Source of the DNA: Puccinia triticina
Lineage: Eukaryota; Basidiomycota; Pucciniomycetes; Pucciniales; Pucciniaceae
Length of the DNA stretch: 64,000 nucleotides
Assembly (NCBI RefSeq): GCF_026914185.1
Contig: NC_070559.1
Coordinates: 4,438,001-4,502,000, forward strand
Direction: 5' to 3'
Shown here: positions 45,924 to 57,239 of the stretch, in pieces
Numbering within the stretch: the stretch's first letter is position 1
Layout: every line of letters starts with the position of its first letter
Program-made: the position numbers and the translations under genes
Notes under the pieces: model-generated
What the model was told of the DNA's origin: nothing
Seen by the model: the letters and a program-made list of their open reading frames with translations, nothing else
Database searches by the model: none

Positions 45924-46333
45924 TTACAAGGGGCCATTGAAAGCCTGGTACCATCCCTTGAGACACAACAGGTGCTTGATGTTCCTTGGTTTGAGGGCAG
46001 ATTGCTGCCAGGAGACAATTTGTCGGCCTTTGGAGAATACACGCTTGGAAGCCACGCTTGTTGCCGGGATTGACAGGTATTTACGAGCCATTTTCAACAG
46101 GATAGGATAAGTCTTGTTTTGACCGGCCAATAGGCGAGGATCTTAGTGCCTTGCGGTTCGGGATACTCCTTCAAGTAGCGACTGATTTCAGAATCGATCC
46201 CCTCAATCGGTGCGGTTTGATGATAAAAGGCAGTTGGAAAGAAGTTGGAGCCTGATCCAGAGGCTGGGAATTGTGTTTGGGTTGCTAGCAGACTCGGCCG
46301 TCCCGTCTTGTCGACGCTCCCACTAATTTTCAA
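45924..46333 (-). pseudogene. hAT transposase C-terminal dimerisation domain (frameshifted)
   Basis: Minus-strand frames read SEISRYLKEYPEPQGTKILA + YW (46333 side) and then YPILLKMARKYLSIPATSVA + SKRVFSKGR, the classical hAT C-terminal signature. The two parts are in different frames, with the shift near 46110-46125. The catalytic part of the transposase is absent. Confidence 0.75.
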
Positions 46334-46439
46334 CTTAGAATGTTATCTTTCAGCGGTGTCGCAGCTATGGGTGATAAGTCCAACACAAATATCTGCACGA
46401 TATTCACCACAAGCTTGCTTAGAGAGTAACACTTTCAGA

Positions 46440-47937
46440 ATTAAACCGTGGGGATAGCGTCAAATTTCTGGGCCTTTGGCTTGATGAGAAACTGACGTTC
46501 AGGAAGCAACACGCACAGGTTAGGAAAAAAGCCGATGACACTCTAGGCCAGCTCCTTAGGATCGGCAGCTTGGCGTGGGGAATACGGGAGCAGGAGCGCG
46601 GGCTTCTGATCTCAGCCGTTCTCGTGCCCAGGGTTCTCTACGGGGCGCAGGTCTGGTTCACCTCCCTGAACAGGCAGAAAGTTTCAAGCATGATCTCATA
46701 GAACACTCGGCGGCGCGTTTCGCGTTAGGGGCTCTGAAGTCCACGCCGGTCAAATACCTTGACAAGTATTGGCCCTTCAGATTCATCAAAACAACCGCTA
46801 TAAACCGGATTACAAACTTTTACCTGACCAAGCTGTCTAGGGTGACTCACAGGGCTACGGCAATAGAGCAGCAGATTTGTACTGAACTGTTGTGGACGGC
46901 CAGGACTTTCCCTAGCCCGGTCCACGTCTCCCTCAACCAGGAGATACTCATGGCTGGCCTTGCGGAGAAAAGGCTCAAGGTGGTGAATTTTGTCAACATT
47001 AGCAGGCCCCCATGGCAACCCAAAAGACATATGGAGCTTGTCGTTGACAGGGCCAGCAAGCAGGAGGAAAAACAATCAGTGGTATTGTTCCTTGAAACAA
47101 TAAACCCCGCTTCTGACCTGGTTATCTTCACTGACGGCTCTGCTCACCCAGAGGAAGGGCTAGGAGCAGTGGTGGTCTCAATAGATGGAAGTCTGTCTGA
47201 ACTTGCATTCTTAGGTCCGCCGGGCACGGCCTCCAACTTCGAGTGTGAATTGGTAGGCATCTGGCTTGCAACGGTGGGCCAGCTACGCTAACTGTAGCGT
47301 TAGTGTAGCGGAATTCCGCTAAATTTTAGCGTAGCGTTAGCGGAATTGCGTCTTCTCTGCGCTAACGCTACGCGCAAAGGGTGCGCAGCTAATTTAGCTG
47401 TTAGCGTAGCGTTAGCGCAGATGCGCGCAATTGCGCTAACGCTACACACGCAGAGCGCAAAAGAGCGCGCGCTATGGTGCGCCACGGTGCTTTTAGCTGA
47501 AAAAAAGGCCTTTTTTCCGCTAAAAGCGCTGTAGCGCAGCGTAGCGTAGTGTAGTGACTGTAGCGGCGCGCTAACACTAACAAACAATTGGCGCGCTGTT
47601 AGCGCCGCTGAAACATAGCGCAGCGTAGCGGCGCTAACAGCGCGCTAACGCTACTCAAAATGGGCGGGCGCTTTTTGCTGCTACGCTAACGCTAAGTGGC
47701 CCTGTAGCGTAGTGTAGCGTAGTGTAGCGTAGTGGCCCACCGTTGCGGCTTGGACTGGATATAGGCAGCACGGCAAAGCTCCCGGTAACCAGGGCCCAAA
47801 TAATCATCTTGACAGACAGACAAGCGGCCATTAACAGGTTGAGGAACCCAACAGCTCCAAAATCAGGCCAATACATTCTTTCTCAAATCCAGGATACAGC
47901 TGACTCTATCCCAATCTCAACACAGATTATGGTCCAA
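46440..47937 (+). pseudogene. LINE ORF2 fragment: RT C-terminus and RNase H
   Basis: DSVKFLGLWLDEKLTFRKQH and VPRVLYGAQVWFTS are typical of the thumb region after a LINE reverse transcriptase. A frameshift near 46690 leads to the frame ending at 47291. RNase H follows: VIFTDGSAHPEEGLG, then FECELVGIW, and, beyond the MITE, IIILTDRQAAINRL, giving the D-E-D catalytic pattern. The MITE at 47269-47745 splits the domain; without it the frame reads IWLGLDIGSTA. The 3' part is cut by the LTR of element B at 47938. Confidence 0.75.
47269..47745. mobile_element. 477-bp MITE made of GCTAACGCTACGC motifs
   Basis: Ends CAACGGTGGGCCAGCTACGC and GTAGCGTAGTGGCCCACCGTTG are inverted repeats. The interior is almost wholly built of TAGCGTTAGCG / CGCTAACGCTA motifs. 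Flanks TGGCTTG (47262-47268) and CGGCTTG (47746-47752) are a 6/7 target duplication. A second copy begins at 63790. Confidence 0.85.
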
Positions 47938-49565
47938 TGTGGTGGCCCATTTGGTTGACCGCTAGTCAGAAGCATTCTTGCCGCTGCTGCCAGCAAGATC
48001 AGCAAGTCTCAGATTCATTCTCACCCTTCAAGACTTTCAAGATTCGAGACTTCATGCCTCAAGACCCAAGATCCATCCTCAAGACTTCAAGACCCTCAAG
48101 GCTTCAAGAATTCACTCCTCAAGACCTCTCATCTCAAGATTTCCCTCATTCCCTCTCATCCTCAAACTCATCTCTCTTCAAGATCCTTTCCTCCCCCCCC
48201 CCTTCTTCCTTCTTTTTCCTGGTTGTTGTTCTTTTTTTCCTTTCTCAGTTCTATTTTCTCCTGTCCTCCCCTGTTTGTTTGTTTATTTCTCCTCTTATGC
48301 GCGTTGGTAGGTTTTGGAGTGGAGGGTTGGTTTTGTTTTGTGTTTTGTTTTGTTTTGTCTTTGCAGGCATCATGACAGGTCCGCTAGATGTCACAAACCC
48401 CAGACTCTGAGTTCAGCCCAAACTCAGAGGATGGGGCGGCATGAACTTGGTACTGATCCAAGTCAGAAATTCATCAAAACCTTATTGATCCTGATCCTTC
48501 CTCATCTTCCCTGAGCTTCCCTTGATCCCTTTTCCTGATCACTTTGCAGGCAGTATCCCCGGCCCTCTTCTTAAACACCTCAACCGCCGACGCGCCCTCA
48601 ACGCCGTCGTAAAATACCCTTTTAACTCCTTGCTTACATGATCCTCATCACTTTTCCGGACCACCCACGAGGGCAGCCTCAACAGTGCCAGAATACAGCG
48701 CATGGCGCGCATAGTGCCAAACGGCATAAGGGAGAAACAGGATTCGATGCACCGCATTGTAAGCCTCCTGTTTTATCCCCCCAAACCAAGCCACGGTCAC
48801 TGACCCACATGTTACACAGGCGAAACAGGTAACCAGACTCTGAGGGTGCAAGCTCGAGACATGAGACAAAACAGAGGCACAACATCCCCTAGCAACAACA
48901 GGACGCCCCACGAGCAGACATTGTGAGTACTTAAAGGGACTGTGAATGAGTCGAGAGATGATTCCCCAGACTAACCGTCAATCTCATCTTGTGTAGCTTG
49001 CTAGCCAACAGAATAACTCCCCGTCAGCCTACCTTAGCCACTCGTATTGACTCACCAAACGAGTAAGTAAACCTCACCTTGAGGCATTAGTAGGATTAGA
49101 TGGCTAACATCGCATGTTGTCCCTCCAGTCCTAAAGGAACCTTTGCGCTCTGTAACCGAGAGACTTGACCGTCATAGCAAGCGTGCTCTTGTGCAGAGGT
49201 AAATACCTTCACCTGTCGTGGCAGCGACTAGCAACAGAACTAACTCAAGAACAACGTTCTGTCAGATCCCATTCTATCTCAAGCACATCATGCCGATCCC
49301 CTTCTTCGTTTCTTTCCTTCTCAGATCTCTTTCAACTTCCTCATCAGCTCGTAATCAGAAGCTACTAGCCTGGCAATTCCACCTGCTCTTAGGTGAATTG
49401 AATTTTCTTTTCTCTTTGGCAAAACTCAAGATTCACTTAGACTTGTATATAGTTCTTATCAGCAGTTTCTAACATAGATATGAAATCTTAGTTGTCCAAA
49501 TTCTTACAAACAGCACCCATCCCCTCGACGCTCTGCCTACCGCCTGGCACGGTAGGAGTTCCACA
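47938..49565 (+). repeat. Element B 5' LTR (probably enlarged by an insertion)
   Basis: Starts TGTGGTGGCCCATTTGGTTG, matching the LTR start of element A, and ends GGAGTTCCACA just before the PBS. At 1,628 bp it is twice the length of the other two LTRs; similarity to LTR A (CCGGACCA..C..GAGGGCAGC) occurs near 48655-48680, so an insertion of about 0.8 kb probably lies between about 48690 and 49500. A hairpin (CTCTGAGTT 48405-48413 / AACTCAGAG 48421-48429) matches in position the hairpins of the other LTRs. Confidence 0.65.
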
Positions 49566-49567
49566 TT

Positions 49568-49615
49568 TGGTCCCCCAAGCCGGGATCAAACCAGCGACCT
49601 CAAGATTTACAGTCT
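49568..49615 (+). promoter_or_regulatory. Element B primer-binding site, 48-nt tRNA-Tyr match
   Basis: TGGTCCCCCAAGCCGGGATC... through GATTTACAGTCT matches the element A PBS with two differences over 48 nt, then diverges. It starts two bases after the LTR end. Confidence 0.75.
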
Positions 49616-49809
49616 GGCCTCAGGATTTCGAGACGGAATGGTGGTCAGAGGCTGGAATTCTTCCGCTTTTGTTTTTCTTTTCTTTGCCTTTTTTTTTTGG
49701 CAACTCTCACATGATCCGAAGACGTTTCAGGATTCTCGTTTCAGGATCAAGACCGGAACGAAGCTTTTATTTTTTTTAGGCGTCTGCCGCGGGGCATAGG
49801 GGAGCCAAA

Positions 49810-49913
49810 GGAAGTCCCCTCCATAGTAGCACCTCCGGGCATCTCTACAAGCGTCAAAAGCATTACCTGCCACGCTGTGAGCCTTCCCGTCGCATCCGCC
49901 TCTTCTTGTTTAG
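49810..49913 (+). other. Intron-like module B1, upstream of gag (donor mutated)
   Basis: CCAAA|GGAAGTCCCC ... AGCACCTCCGGGCATC ... CATTACCTGCCACGCTGTGAGCC ... CTTCTTGTTTAG. The donor has GG instead of GT, the only such change among seven copies. The hairpin arms are AGGGGA/UCCCCU. Confidence 0.6.
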
Positions 49914-49941
49914 ATTCAGCCTGAAGGTCCTCAAGAGCAAG

Positions 49942-52068
49942 ATGGCCGATCCCGTAACCGTTGAGGCCGTCAAGATTAAGCCTCCGCACGGCAAGAGCCT
50001 GAAGTTCGATGGGACGAACGTCAAACGCTTTTTACACCAGTATCAAGTCGCCGCTCGTCTAGACAAGGCCTCAGGGCAAGATATGGCTGAGCAGCTGTTT
50101 TTCTTCGTGGACGATGCTCTCCTCGACGTCCTGGAGACCCTAGAAGGCTACGAGCCGCCGAACTGGCCCAAACTGAAGGCATCAATGCTGTCGTACTGGG
50201 GAGAGATTGACTCGGCGAAATTTACGGCTCGAGACATCAAAGCTTTGACGGAGGGATGGGTTGCGCGCGGAGGAGTTTCCTCCGTTGAGGACTATCACGC
50301 CTTGAGGAAGCATTGGGAGCCCATCCAAGCCTATCTACTCGCCACGGATCATATTGAGTCCGTGGAGGAGATCCGTAACGACTACTATCAGTCATTCTCG
50401 TTAGCGGTTCAGGATCGAATCCGAGATCAGCTTCTTAAAGACAACACGATGATCACTACAGCTGACAACCGCTTCAAGTTACCAAAGTTCGAGGTTCTCA
50501 AGGCGGCAATCACTGAAGTAATGAGAAGGCAGACGGCACTGATTTTTGAAGATTCGAAGGCGTCGAAACCAGTGGCAGCCGCGACTTTGGCCGAGGCGAA
50601 TGGTATTATGCAGAGGATGGGAGAGGAGAAGCGCCCGAAGGCGGTAGCGGCCCCACCCAATCCCGTTCCGACTATGGATGAGCTGTCAAAAATGTTCGAG
50701 GCGTTCGAACAGAAGCTCGACGAGAAGCTGGCCTCGGTACCCACTAAACCATCGCAGTCGCAGAATCCGCGGGGTCCGATGGTGTTCTTTTACTGTCACC
50801 GGGAGGGACACGGGACCGCTCGTTGTTTCGAGCTCCAGAAGGATAAGGATGACAACCTCGTAGAGCAGAAGGGCATGAATTTTTTCTTGCCGAACGGAGC
50901 GTTGATACCTTGGGACTCTACCAGGCCGATTCGTCATGTAGTAGCGTCGTTTCAGCCTACTCGAGCTGCTGCAAGTCAGGCAGCGACGGAGCGCGTGGCA
51001 GGATTTAAAGTTGGTTGTGGTTCTCTTCAACCCTGGTACCCGCCAGCGGTGTCGTCTCAGTCATTCTCAGGAGCTTATGAGGCCGACCCCGCTGGCAGGA
51101 AGCGGCATGAAGACCCGAAGCTTTACAAGGCCCCAGCCGTTCCTCTTAGTGCCGCAAAACGCCCGATCCGACGAGTTCCAACTTCGCCTGTTCCTGAAGA
51201 AAGAAGTGCGATGGAAGAGGAGCCGGAACTTTTTGAGCGAGGCGCTGGGGGCGACCAAACTCACGAGCTTTCTCCTGATCGCCCGCAGCCTACGAAGGCG
51301 GCTGGTCCAAAAGTGCGGTTCGAACGAGAGGTTTCGCGAGAGCACCCAAACGCGGTTGACGGCGTGTTGCGAAAGATATCGGTTTTGAAGGTGCCCGACA
51401 TCACGGTATCGGAACTCATGGCGATTTCCCCATCCATAGCCAAAGGCATGAAGAAATGGGTGTCTAGGCGGCGTGTAGAGGTTGGAACCGAAGAGTTGAA
51501 GGTGAACTCCGGGACGTTGGCCGAGGTCTCTGACAGAGATTTGGGAACAGATCCAAACCTTTACTCCTGTCCTCTAGGATATTTGCCGTGTCTCATTGGA
51601 GACGACGAGACTTCAGCGTCTCCCCTCATTGATTCGGGCTCTCAATTGAATCTTATCTCGGACACCATGGCCAACAAGTTTAATCTAAGCCCTCAAGTTA
51701 ATTTCACATCTGCGGTCTACGGTATCAATAACCAGGCTTGTGAATTGATGGGCGTAGCCAAAGACGTGCAGGTCCGGATCGGCAAGTCGTTGGTGAAGAC
51801 GTGTCACTTTTGGATCACAAAGATGGACGGGCCGCTGATCTTAGGTCGGCCATTCCTAATGGATGTGGCTGCGACGTTGGCGTTCTCACCACAATCGGGC
51901 AAGAAGCTTATCATACCGGACGCCACTGGAAGGAACATCGAGGTTTCTTTGTGCTTGACTGGGTCGGGCCGATGGGAGCGTGATTTCCCAGGTCATGGTC
52001 GTAAGGCTGTGCTTACTCATGTGGCGCGGCTCCCCGAGGATTCTTCGGAGGATCGTCCTTTTTTATGA
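49942..52068 (+). CDS. gag-pro: Gag-protease polyprotein, element B (708 aa)
   Basis: The ATG at 49942 (MADPVTVEAVKIKPP) is chosen because it aligns with the gag start of element A and lies just after the AG of module B1; the frame is also open upstream through the module's end. Domains: a capsid-like N-terminal half (GGVSSVEDYHALRKHWEP), a CCHC zinc knuckle (F-Y-C-H-REGH-GTARC; the first Cys position is Phe here, so the knuckle is defective), and a retropepsin-type aspartic protease near residues 555-670 with active-site LIDSGSQLN and the C-terminal ILGRPFLMD. The protease would mature the Gag and Pol products. It ends in TGA at 52066-52068, about 0.3 kb before the next module. Confidence 0.85.
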   Translation: MADPVTVEAVKIKPPHGKSLKFDGTNVKRFLHQYQVAARLDKASGQDMAEQLFFFVDDALLDVLETLEGYEPPNWPKLKASMLSYWGEIDSAKFTARDIKALTEGWVARGGVSSVEDYHALRKHWEPIQAYLLATDHIESVEEIRNDYYQSFSLAVQDRIRDQLLKDNTMITTADNRFKLPKFEVLKAAITEVMRRQTALIFEDSKASKPVAAATLAEANGIMQRMGEEKRPKAVAAPPNPVPTMDELSKMFEAFEQKLDEKLASVPTKPSQSQNPRGPMVFFYCHREGHGTARCFELQKDKDDNLVEQKGMNFFLPNGALIPWDSTRPIRHVVASFQPTRAAASQAATERVAGFKVGCGSLQPWYPPAVSSQSFSGAYEADPAGRKRHEDPKLYKAPAVPLSAAKRPIRRVPTSPVPEERSAMEEEPELFERGAGGDQTHELSPDRPQPTKAAGPKVRFEREVSREHPNAVDGVLRKISVLKVPDITVSELMAISPSIAKGMKKWVSRRRVEVGTEELKVNSGTLAEVSDRDLGTDPNLYSCPLGYLPCLIGDDETSASPLIDSGSQLNLISDTMANKFNLSPQVNFTSAVYGINNQACELMGVAKDVQVRIGKSLVKTCHFWITKMDGPLILGRPFLMDVAATLAFSPQSGKKLIIPDATGRNIEVSLCLTGSGRWERDFPGHGRKAVLTHVARLPEDSSEDRPFL

Positions 52069-52350
52069 GCACAGTTGGTTCGGTTCTTGGCAGTTTTAAT
52101 CTAGATGCTCGAACTCTTGCCGTCAAATCAACTTATCTTTCAGAGTATCATTGGCCCAATTTTCTTTCCAACTCTTCGTCCAATCACCAAATCAGAAAAC
52201 CCAAAAAACATTTACAGATAATCAAAAACATCAAAAAGAAGATCAGCTCTCAGTTTTATTTCAGTTTCAAGTCTCAGTTGTACACTAGGACTCAGGAGAG
52301 GTGCAAGGGAGGAGGAAAAGGATATGCCGCGGGGCACAGGAGGGATAAAA
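52069..52350 (+). other. Spacer between gag-pro and the pol region
   Basis: A-rich, no coding similarity in the pol frame. It leads to module B2, so pol expression probably needs a separate translation or splicing strategy. Confidence 0.4.
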
Positions 52351-52451
52351 GTAAGTCCCATCCGTTGTGCACCTCCGGGCATCTCTACAAGCGTCGAAAA
52401 CATTACATGCCACGCTGTGAGCCGCCCCTGTTTGCCCCAATTGTTTTCCAG
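52351..52451 (+). other. Intron-like module B2
   Basis: GGATAAAA|GTAAGTCCC ... GTGCACCTCCGGGCATC ... CATTACATGCCACGCTGTGAGCC ... TTGTTTTCCAG|TACTG, 101 nt. Hairpin arms GCACA/UGUGC plus GGGA/UCCC around the donor. Confidence 0.6.
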
Positions 52452-52482
52452 TACTGTCAACCCTCCAAGCTTGGATCTTTGT

Positions 52483-52934
52483 CTCCGAGAAGAGAATAAA
52501 CTATCCTCGTTTCATCGCAAGGAGGCCTCAGCCCCATCACGGGAACCCTCCGCTAATTCTCAATTCCCAGCTCAGGAGAAGGCTCAAGATTCAACCCGCG
52601 ATCGTCTCCGCAAAGAGAATAAACTACTCCTCCTCCGCAAAGAGGGAAAACTATTTACGTCTTATGACGGCCTCTGAGACAAGGGTAAACTAATTTCCTT
52701 GGGAACAGAGGCTCGAGCCGGTAAACAGGATTCTGATATACCGCGGAAGATTGGGAGTAACAAAGTAAGTTCCTCCCAATATGCACCTCCGAGGCGTGAT
52801 GCTTCCCAATCGTCAAAAACCCTACCTTGTGCCACTCTGGTGAGCCACACCCCGGATGCTGGCGTTTTTCTTTTAGGATCTGGTACGACGGAAGGCGCAG
52901 CATGCGGCGCGGAGCTTCGCAATGAGCTTAAACT
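52483..52934 (+). repeat. Five TAAACTA / LRxExKL motifs
   Basis: Copies at 52483-52503, 52606-52626, 52633-52653, 52672-52692 and about 52914-52934, each CTYCGNRANGAG..(T/A)AAACTA. In the pol frame they encode LREENKL, LRKENKL, LRKEGKL, L-stop-DKGKL (CGA changed to TGA) and LRNELKL. Spacing is irregular (27-243 nt). Confidence 0.7.
52765..52876 (+). other. Intron-like module B3
   Basis: AACAAA|GTAAGTTCCTCCC ... TATGCACCTCCGAGGCG ... GCCACTCTGGTGAGCC ... GTTTTTCTTTTAG|GATC, 112 nt. Donor in a hairpin with the perfect stem AUUGGGAG/CUCCCAAU. It is open in the pol frame, and its removal would shift that frame, so it may be retained or serve another role. Close duplicate of B4. Confidence 0.55.
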
Positions 52935-53007
52935 ATTCTCTTTTCAATTGGAATGTGAAGGTGGAGTGGTGATGTTTAGGTTACCACGGAGGGCATATGG
53001 CGTGAAA

Positions 53008-53119
53008 GTAAGTTCCCACCAATATGCACCTCCAAGGCGTGATGCTCCCCAACCGTCAAAAACCCTACCTCGTGCCACGTACGTGAGCAAAAATTTTCCG
53101 GCCGGACTCTCCTTTTCAG
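53008..53119 (+). other. Intron-like module B4
   Basis: GTGAAA|GTAAGTTCCCACC ... TATGCACCTCCAAGGCG ... GCCACGTACGTGAGC ... CTCTCCTTTTCAG|ATAAG, 112 nt. Stem GCAUAU/AUAUGC plus GG/CC. Like B3 it is open in the pol frame. Confidence 0.55.
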
Positions 53120-54149
53120 ATAAGGCGGCATTTGGGGATTGGGCGGAGCATCGGACGAGTCTCCTTATGGGTTCAGGGCTTTGGTGCGGCGCGCAGGTAG
53201 ATTTGGCGCAATCATGGAGGGAGGGCGGCTACTTGGCGTTGGCGGCTAAGTACAAACCGGTCGCCAGGAAGATTAACCCAGTGAATCAGCCCATGCCTCA
53301 GGAGTTGAACCCACCGCTATGCCATCCGCCTCTCTCACGCGACCCATACCAAGGTCTACCTTGTTCTTTAGCTGGACCCTTTGCACCCAAGGGACGAGTA
53401 ACCAAAGAGCGGCTCTCCGTGGTTAACTTCGGCCCGGAGGGTTGGCTGTACCCGGACAAATTATCGTTGATCACACTACCAAGATGGATAAATTTGCGAT
53501 GTCGTATATTGATCAATATAGCGTATATTGATCAATTTATATTGATCAATTTTTTTTTATTATTCCTCTTGATACCTTTGTCTGTTTTCCATGTCTCCTT
53601 GATACTATTCTATAATCTCTCTCCTTCTGCCTGTGTTAGCTTCAAGCCACAGGATTTTTTTTTTTTTCTTTTGCCTGATAACATTCATAAATTTCTACAT
53701 ACACCACTCAATTCTTCCTGAAAAAAAGACGTTGCAAGTTTTGGGATTAATCCAGAGTAGCTGAGGGGTCTCAAATTTTTTTTCTTTTTTTTTTTACTTC
53801 AACAATTGATGTTATCAGAAGTCTCCAAATCGACTTTTTTTCAAAAGAGGAAAAACATTGACCCCTGACCTCTCTCATGATACCATCCTGCACACATTTT
53901 TAAGTTGGTTGGTTGAACTTGCTCAAGATATTGCATATCATACTTGAAGTGCTACATGCATAGAAGGCCTTTTTGAAATTAGTTTACCATGGTTTAGCAT
54001 ATTTTTGTCAGGTTCTTTTTTTTATCTACTTTTGTTATCAACCACAGATTAATGAGGAATATTTCCACATAAGATTTCATTGGACAATTTTTCTGCATAT
54101 AAAACCCAGAAATATTTTAAAATATAATTTATTTGGGGTCGCATCCATT

Positions 54150-57100
54150 ATGCAGCAGCAACGATGTGATCAGTTCCCAAATATCACTAATTTGGTAGTT
54201 TCTGGCCTTTTCTGCCACTATATCTCAACACAGTGTGGGAGTTCTTCCATGATATTGGTATCAAAATGATCAATAGCCCCCAAGGATTCATTTTGTACCT
54301 TAAATTACCACATAACCCAAATGTAGCAGCTACAATCTGATCAGTGGCCAAATGTCACTAATTTGGTAGTTTGTTGGTGTTGCTGAGACTATATCTCAAC
54401 ACAGCCTGGGAATTCTTCCACGATATTGCAATCCAAATGATTAATAGCCCCCAAGGATTCATTGTGTACCTTAAATGACCACAAAAACCCCAAATGTAGC
54501 AGCTACAATGTGATCAGTTGCCAAATATCACTAATTTGGTAGTTTCTTGGTGTTTCTGCCACTATATCTCAGCGCAGCATGGGAGTTATTCCAAGATATT
54601 GGTACCAAGATGATCAAATGCCCTCAAAGACTGATTGAGTACCTTGAATGACCACAAAACCCCCAAGTGTAGCAGCCAAGATGTGGTCAGTTGCCAAATA
54701 TCACTAATTTGGTAGTTTCTTGGTGTTTCTGCCACTATATCTCAGCACAGCATGGGAATTCTTCCACGATATTGGTAACAAAATGATCACATGCCCCTGA
54801 AGATTCATTTTCTACCTTGAATGACCACAATACCCCCAAATGTAGCAGCCACACTGTGATCAGTTGCAAAATATCACTAATTTGGTAGTTCCTTGGTGTT
54901 TCTGCCACTATATCTCAGCACAGCATGGGAGTTCTTCCATTATATTGATACCAAAATGATCAAACGCCCTCAAACATTCATCGAGGCCCTTGGGTGACCA
55001 CAAAACCCCCGAATGTAGCAGCCACAATGTGATCAGTTGCCAAATATCACTAATTTGGTGTTTCTGCCACTATATCTCAGCGCAGCATGGGAGTTCTTCC
55101 ATGATATTGGTACCATAATGATCACATGCCTCCAAATATTCATTGAGTACCTTGAATGACCACAAAAACCCAAATGTAGCAGCCAAGATGTGATCAGTTG
55201 CCAAATATCACTAATTTGGTAGTTTCTTGGTGTTTCTGCCACTATATCTCAGCGCAGCATGGGAGTTATTCCATTATATTGGTACAAAAATGATCAAACA
55301 CCCTCATAGATTCATTGAGTACCTTGGATGACCACAAAACCCCGAAATGTAGCAGCCACAATGTGAACAGTTGCCAAATATCACTAATTTGGTAGTTTCT
55401 TGGTGTTTCTGCCACTATGTCTCAGCACAGCGTGGGATTTCTTCCATGATATTGGTACCAAGATGGTCAAATGCCCGTGAAGATTCATTGTGTACGTTGA
55501 ATGACCACAATACCCCCAAATGTAGCAGCCACACTGTGGTCAGTTGCCAAATATCACTAATTTGGTAGTTTCTTGGTGTTTCTGCCACTATATCTCAGCG
55601 CAGTATGGGAGTTCTTCCATGATATTGGTACCAAGATGATCAAATGCCCGTGAAGATTCTTGGTGTACCTTGAATGACCACAATACCCCCAAATGTAGCA
55701 GCCACACTGTGATCAGTTGCAAAATATCACTAATTTGGTAGTTTCTTGGTGTTTCTGCCACTATATCTCAGCGCAGCGTGGGAGTTCTTCCATGATATTG
55801 GTACCAAAATGATCTCATGGCCTCAAACATTCATTGAGTACCTTGAATAACCACAAAACCCCCAAATGTAGCAGCCACAATGTGATCGGTTGCCAAATAT
55901 CACTAATTTGGCAGTTTCTTGGTGTTTCTACCACTATATCTCAGCGCAGCATGGGATTTATTCCATTATATTGGTACAAAAATGACCAAACACCCTCAAA
56001 GATTCATTGAGTACCTTGGATGACCACCAAACCCCCAAATGTAGCAGCCACAATGTGAACAGTTGCCTAATATTACTAATTTGGTAGTTTCTTGGTGTTT
56101 CTGCCACTATGTCTCAGCACAGCGTGGGATTTCTTCCATGATATTGGTACCAAAATGATTTAATGCCCCTGAAGATTCATTGTGTACCTTGAATGACCAC
56201 AAAACCCCCAAATGTAGCAGCTACGATGTGATCAGTTGCCAAATATCACTAATTTGTAAGTTTCTTGGTGTTTTTGCCACTATATCTCAGCGCAGCGTGG
56301 GAGTCCTTCCATTATATTGGTACCAAAATGATTAAACGGCCACAAAGATTCATTTTGTACCTTGAATGACCACAAAACCCCCACATGTTGCAGACACAAT
56401 GTGATCGGTTGCCAAATATCACTAATTTGGTAGTTTCTTGGTGTTTCTGCCACTATATCTCAGCACAGCATGGGAGTTCTTCCATGATATTGTTACCAAA
56501 ATAATCAAATGTCCTCAAATATCCATTTTGTACCTTGAATGACCACAAAACCCCCAAATGTAGCTCTGGCCCTTTCTGCCACTATATCTCAGCACAGCGT
56601 GGGAGTTCTTCCATGATATTGGTACCAAAATGATCACATGCCCTCAAAGATTCATTGAGTACCTTGGATGACCACAAAACCCCCAAATGTAGCAGCCACA
56701 ATGTGATCAGTTGCCAAATATCACTAATTTGGTAGTTTCTTGGTGTTTCTGCCACTATATTTCAGCGCAGCATGGGAATTCTTCCATGATATTGGTACCA
56801 AAATGATCACATGCCCTCAACCATTCATTGTGTACCTTGGATGACCACAAAACCCCCAAATGTAGCAGCCACAATGTGATCAGTTGCCAAATATCACTAA
56901 TTTGGTAGTTTCTTGGTGTTTCTGCCACTATATCTCAGCGCAGCATGGGAATTCTTCCATGATATTGGTACCAAAATGATCACATGCCCTCAAACATTCA
57001 TTGTGTACCTTGAATGACCACAAAACCCCCAAATGTAGCAGCCACAATGTGATCAGTTGCCAAATATCACTAATTTGGTAGTTTCTTGGTGTTTCTGCCA

Positions 57101-57237
57101 CTATATCTTAGCACAGCGTGGGAGTTCTTCCATGATATTGGTACCAAAATGATACAATTCCCCTGAAGATTCATTGTGTACCTTGAATGACCACAATACC
57201 GCCAAATGTAGCAGCCACACTGTGATCAGTTGCCAAA
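54150..57237 (+). repeat. 173-bp array, left block, about 18 copies
   Basis: Same unit as 8263-11838 in the same orientation. One partial unit junction is seen near 56555 (CTCTGGCCCTTTCTGCC joins the first-unit type), a sign of unequal exchange. Confidence 0.9.
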
Positions 57238-57239
57238 TT

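Noticed and set aside
48655..48680. Unequal LTR lengths as proof that B is not an LTR element
   Set aside because: PBS, gag, protease, RT, integrase and polypurine tract are in the right order; the longer LTR is better explained by an insertion.
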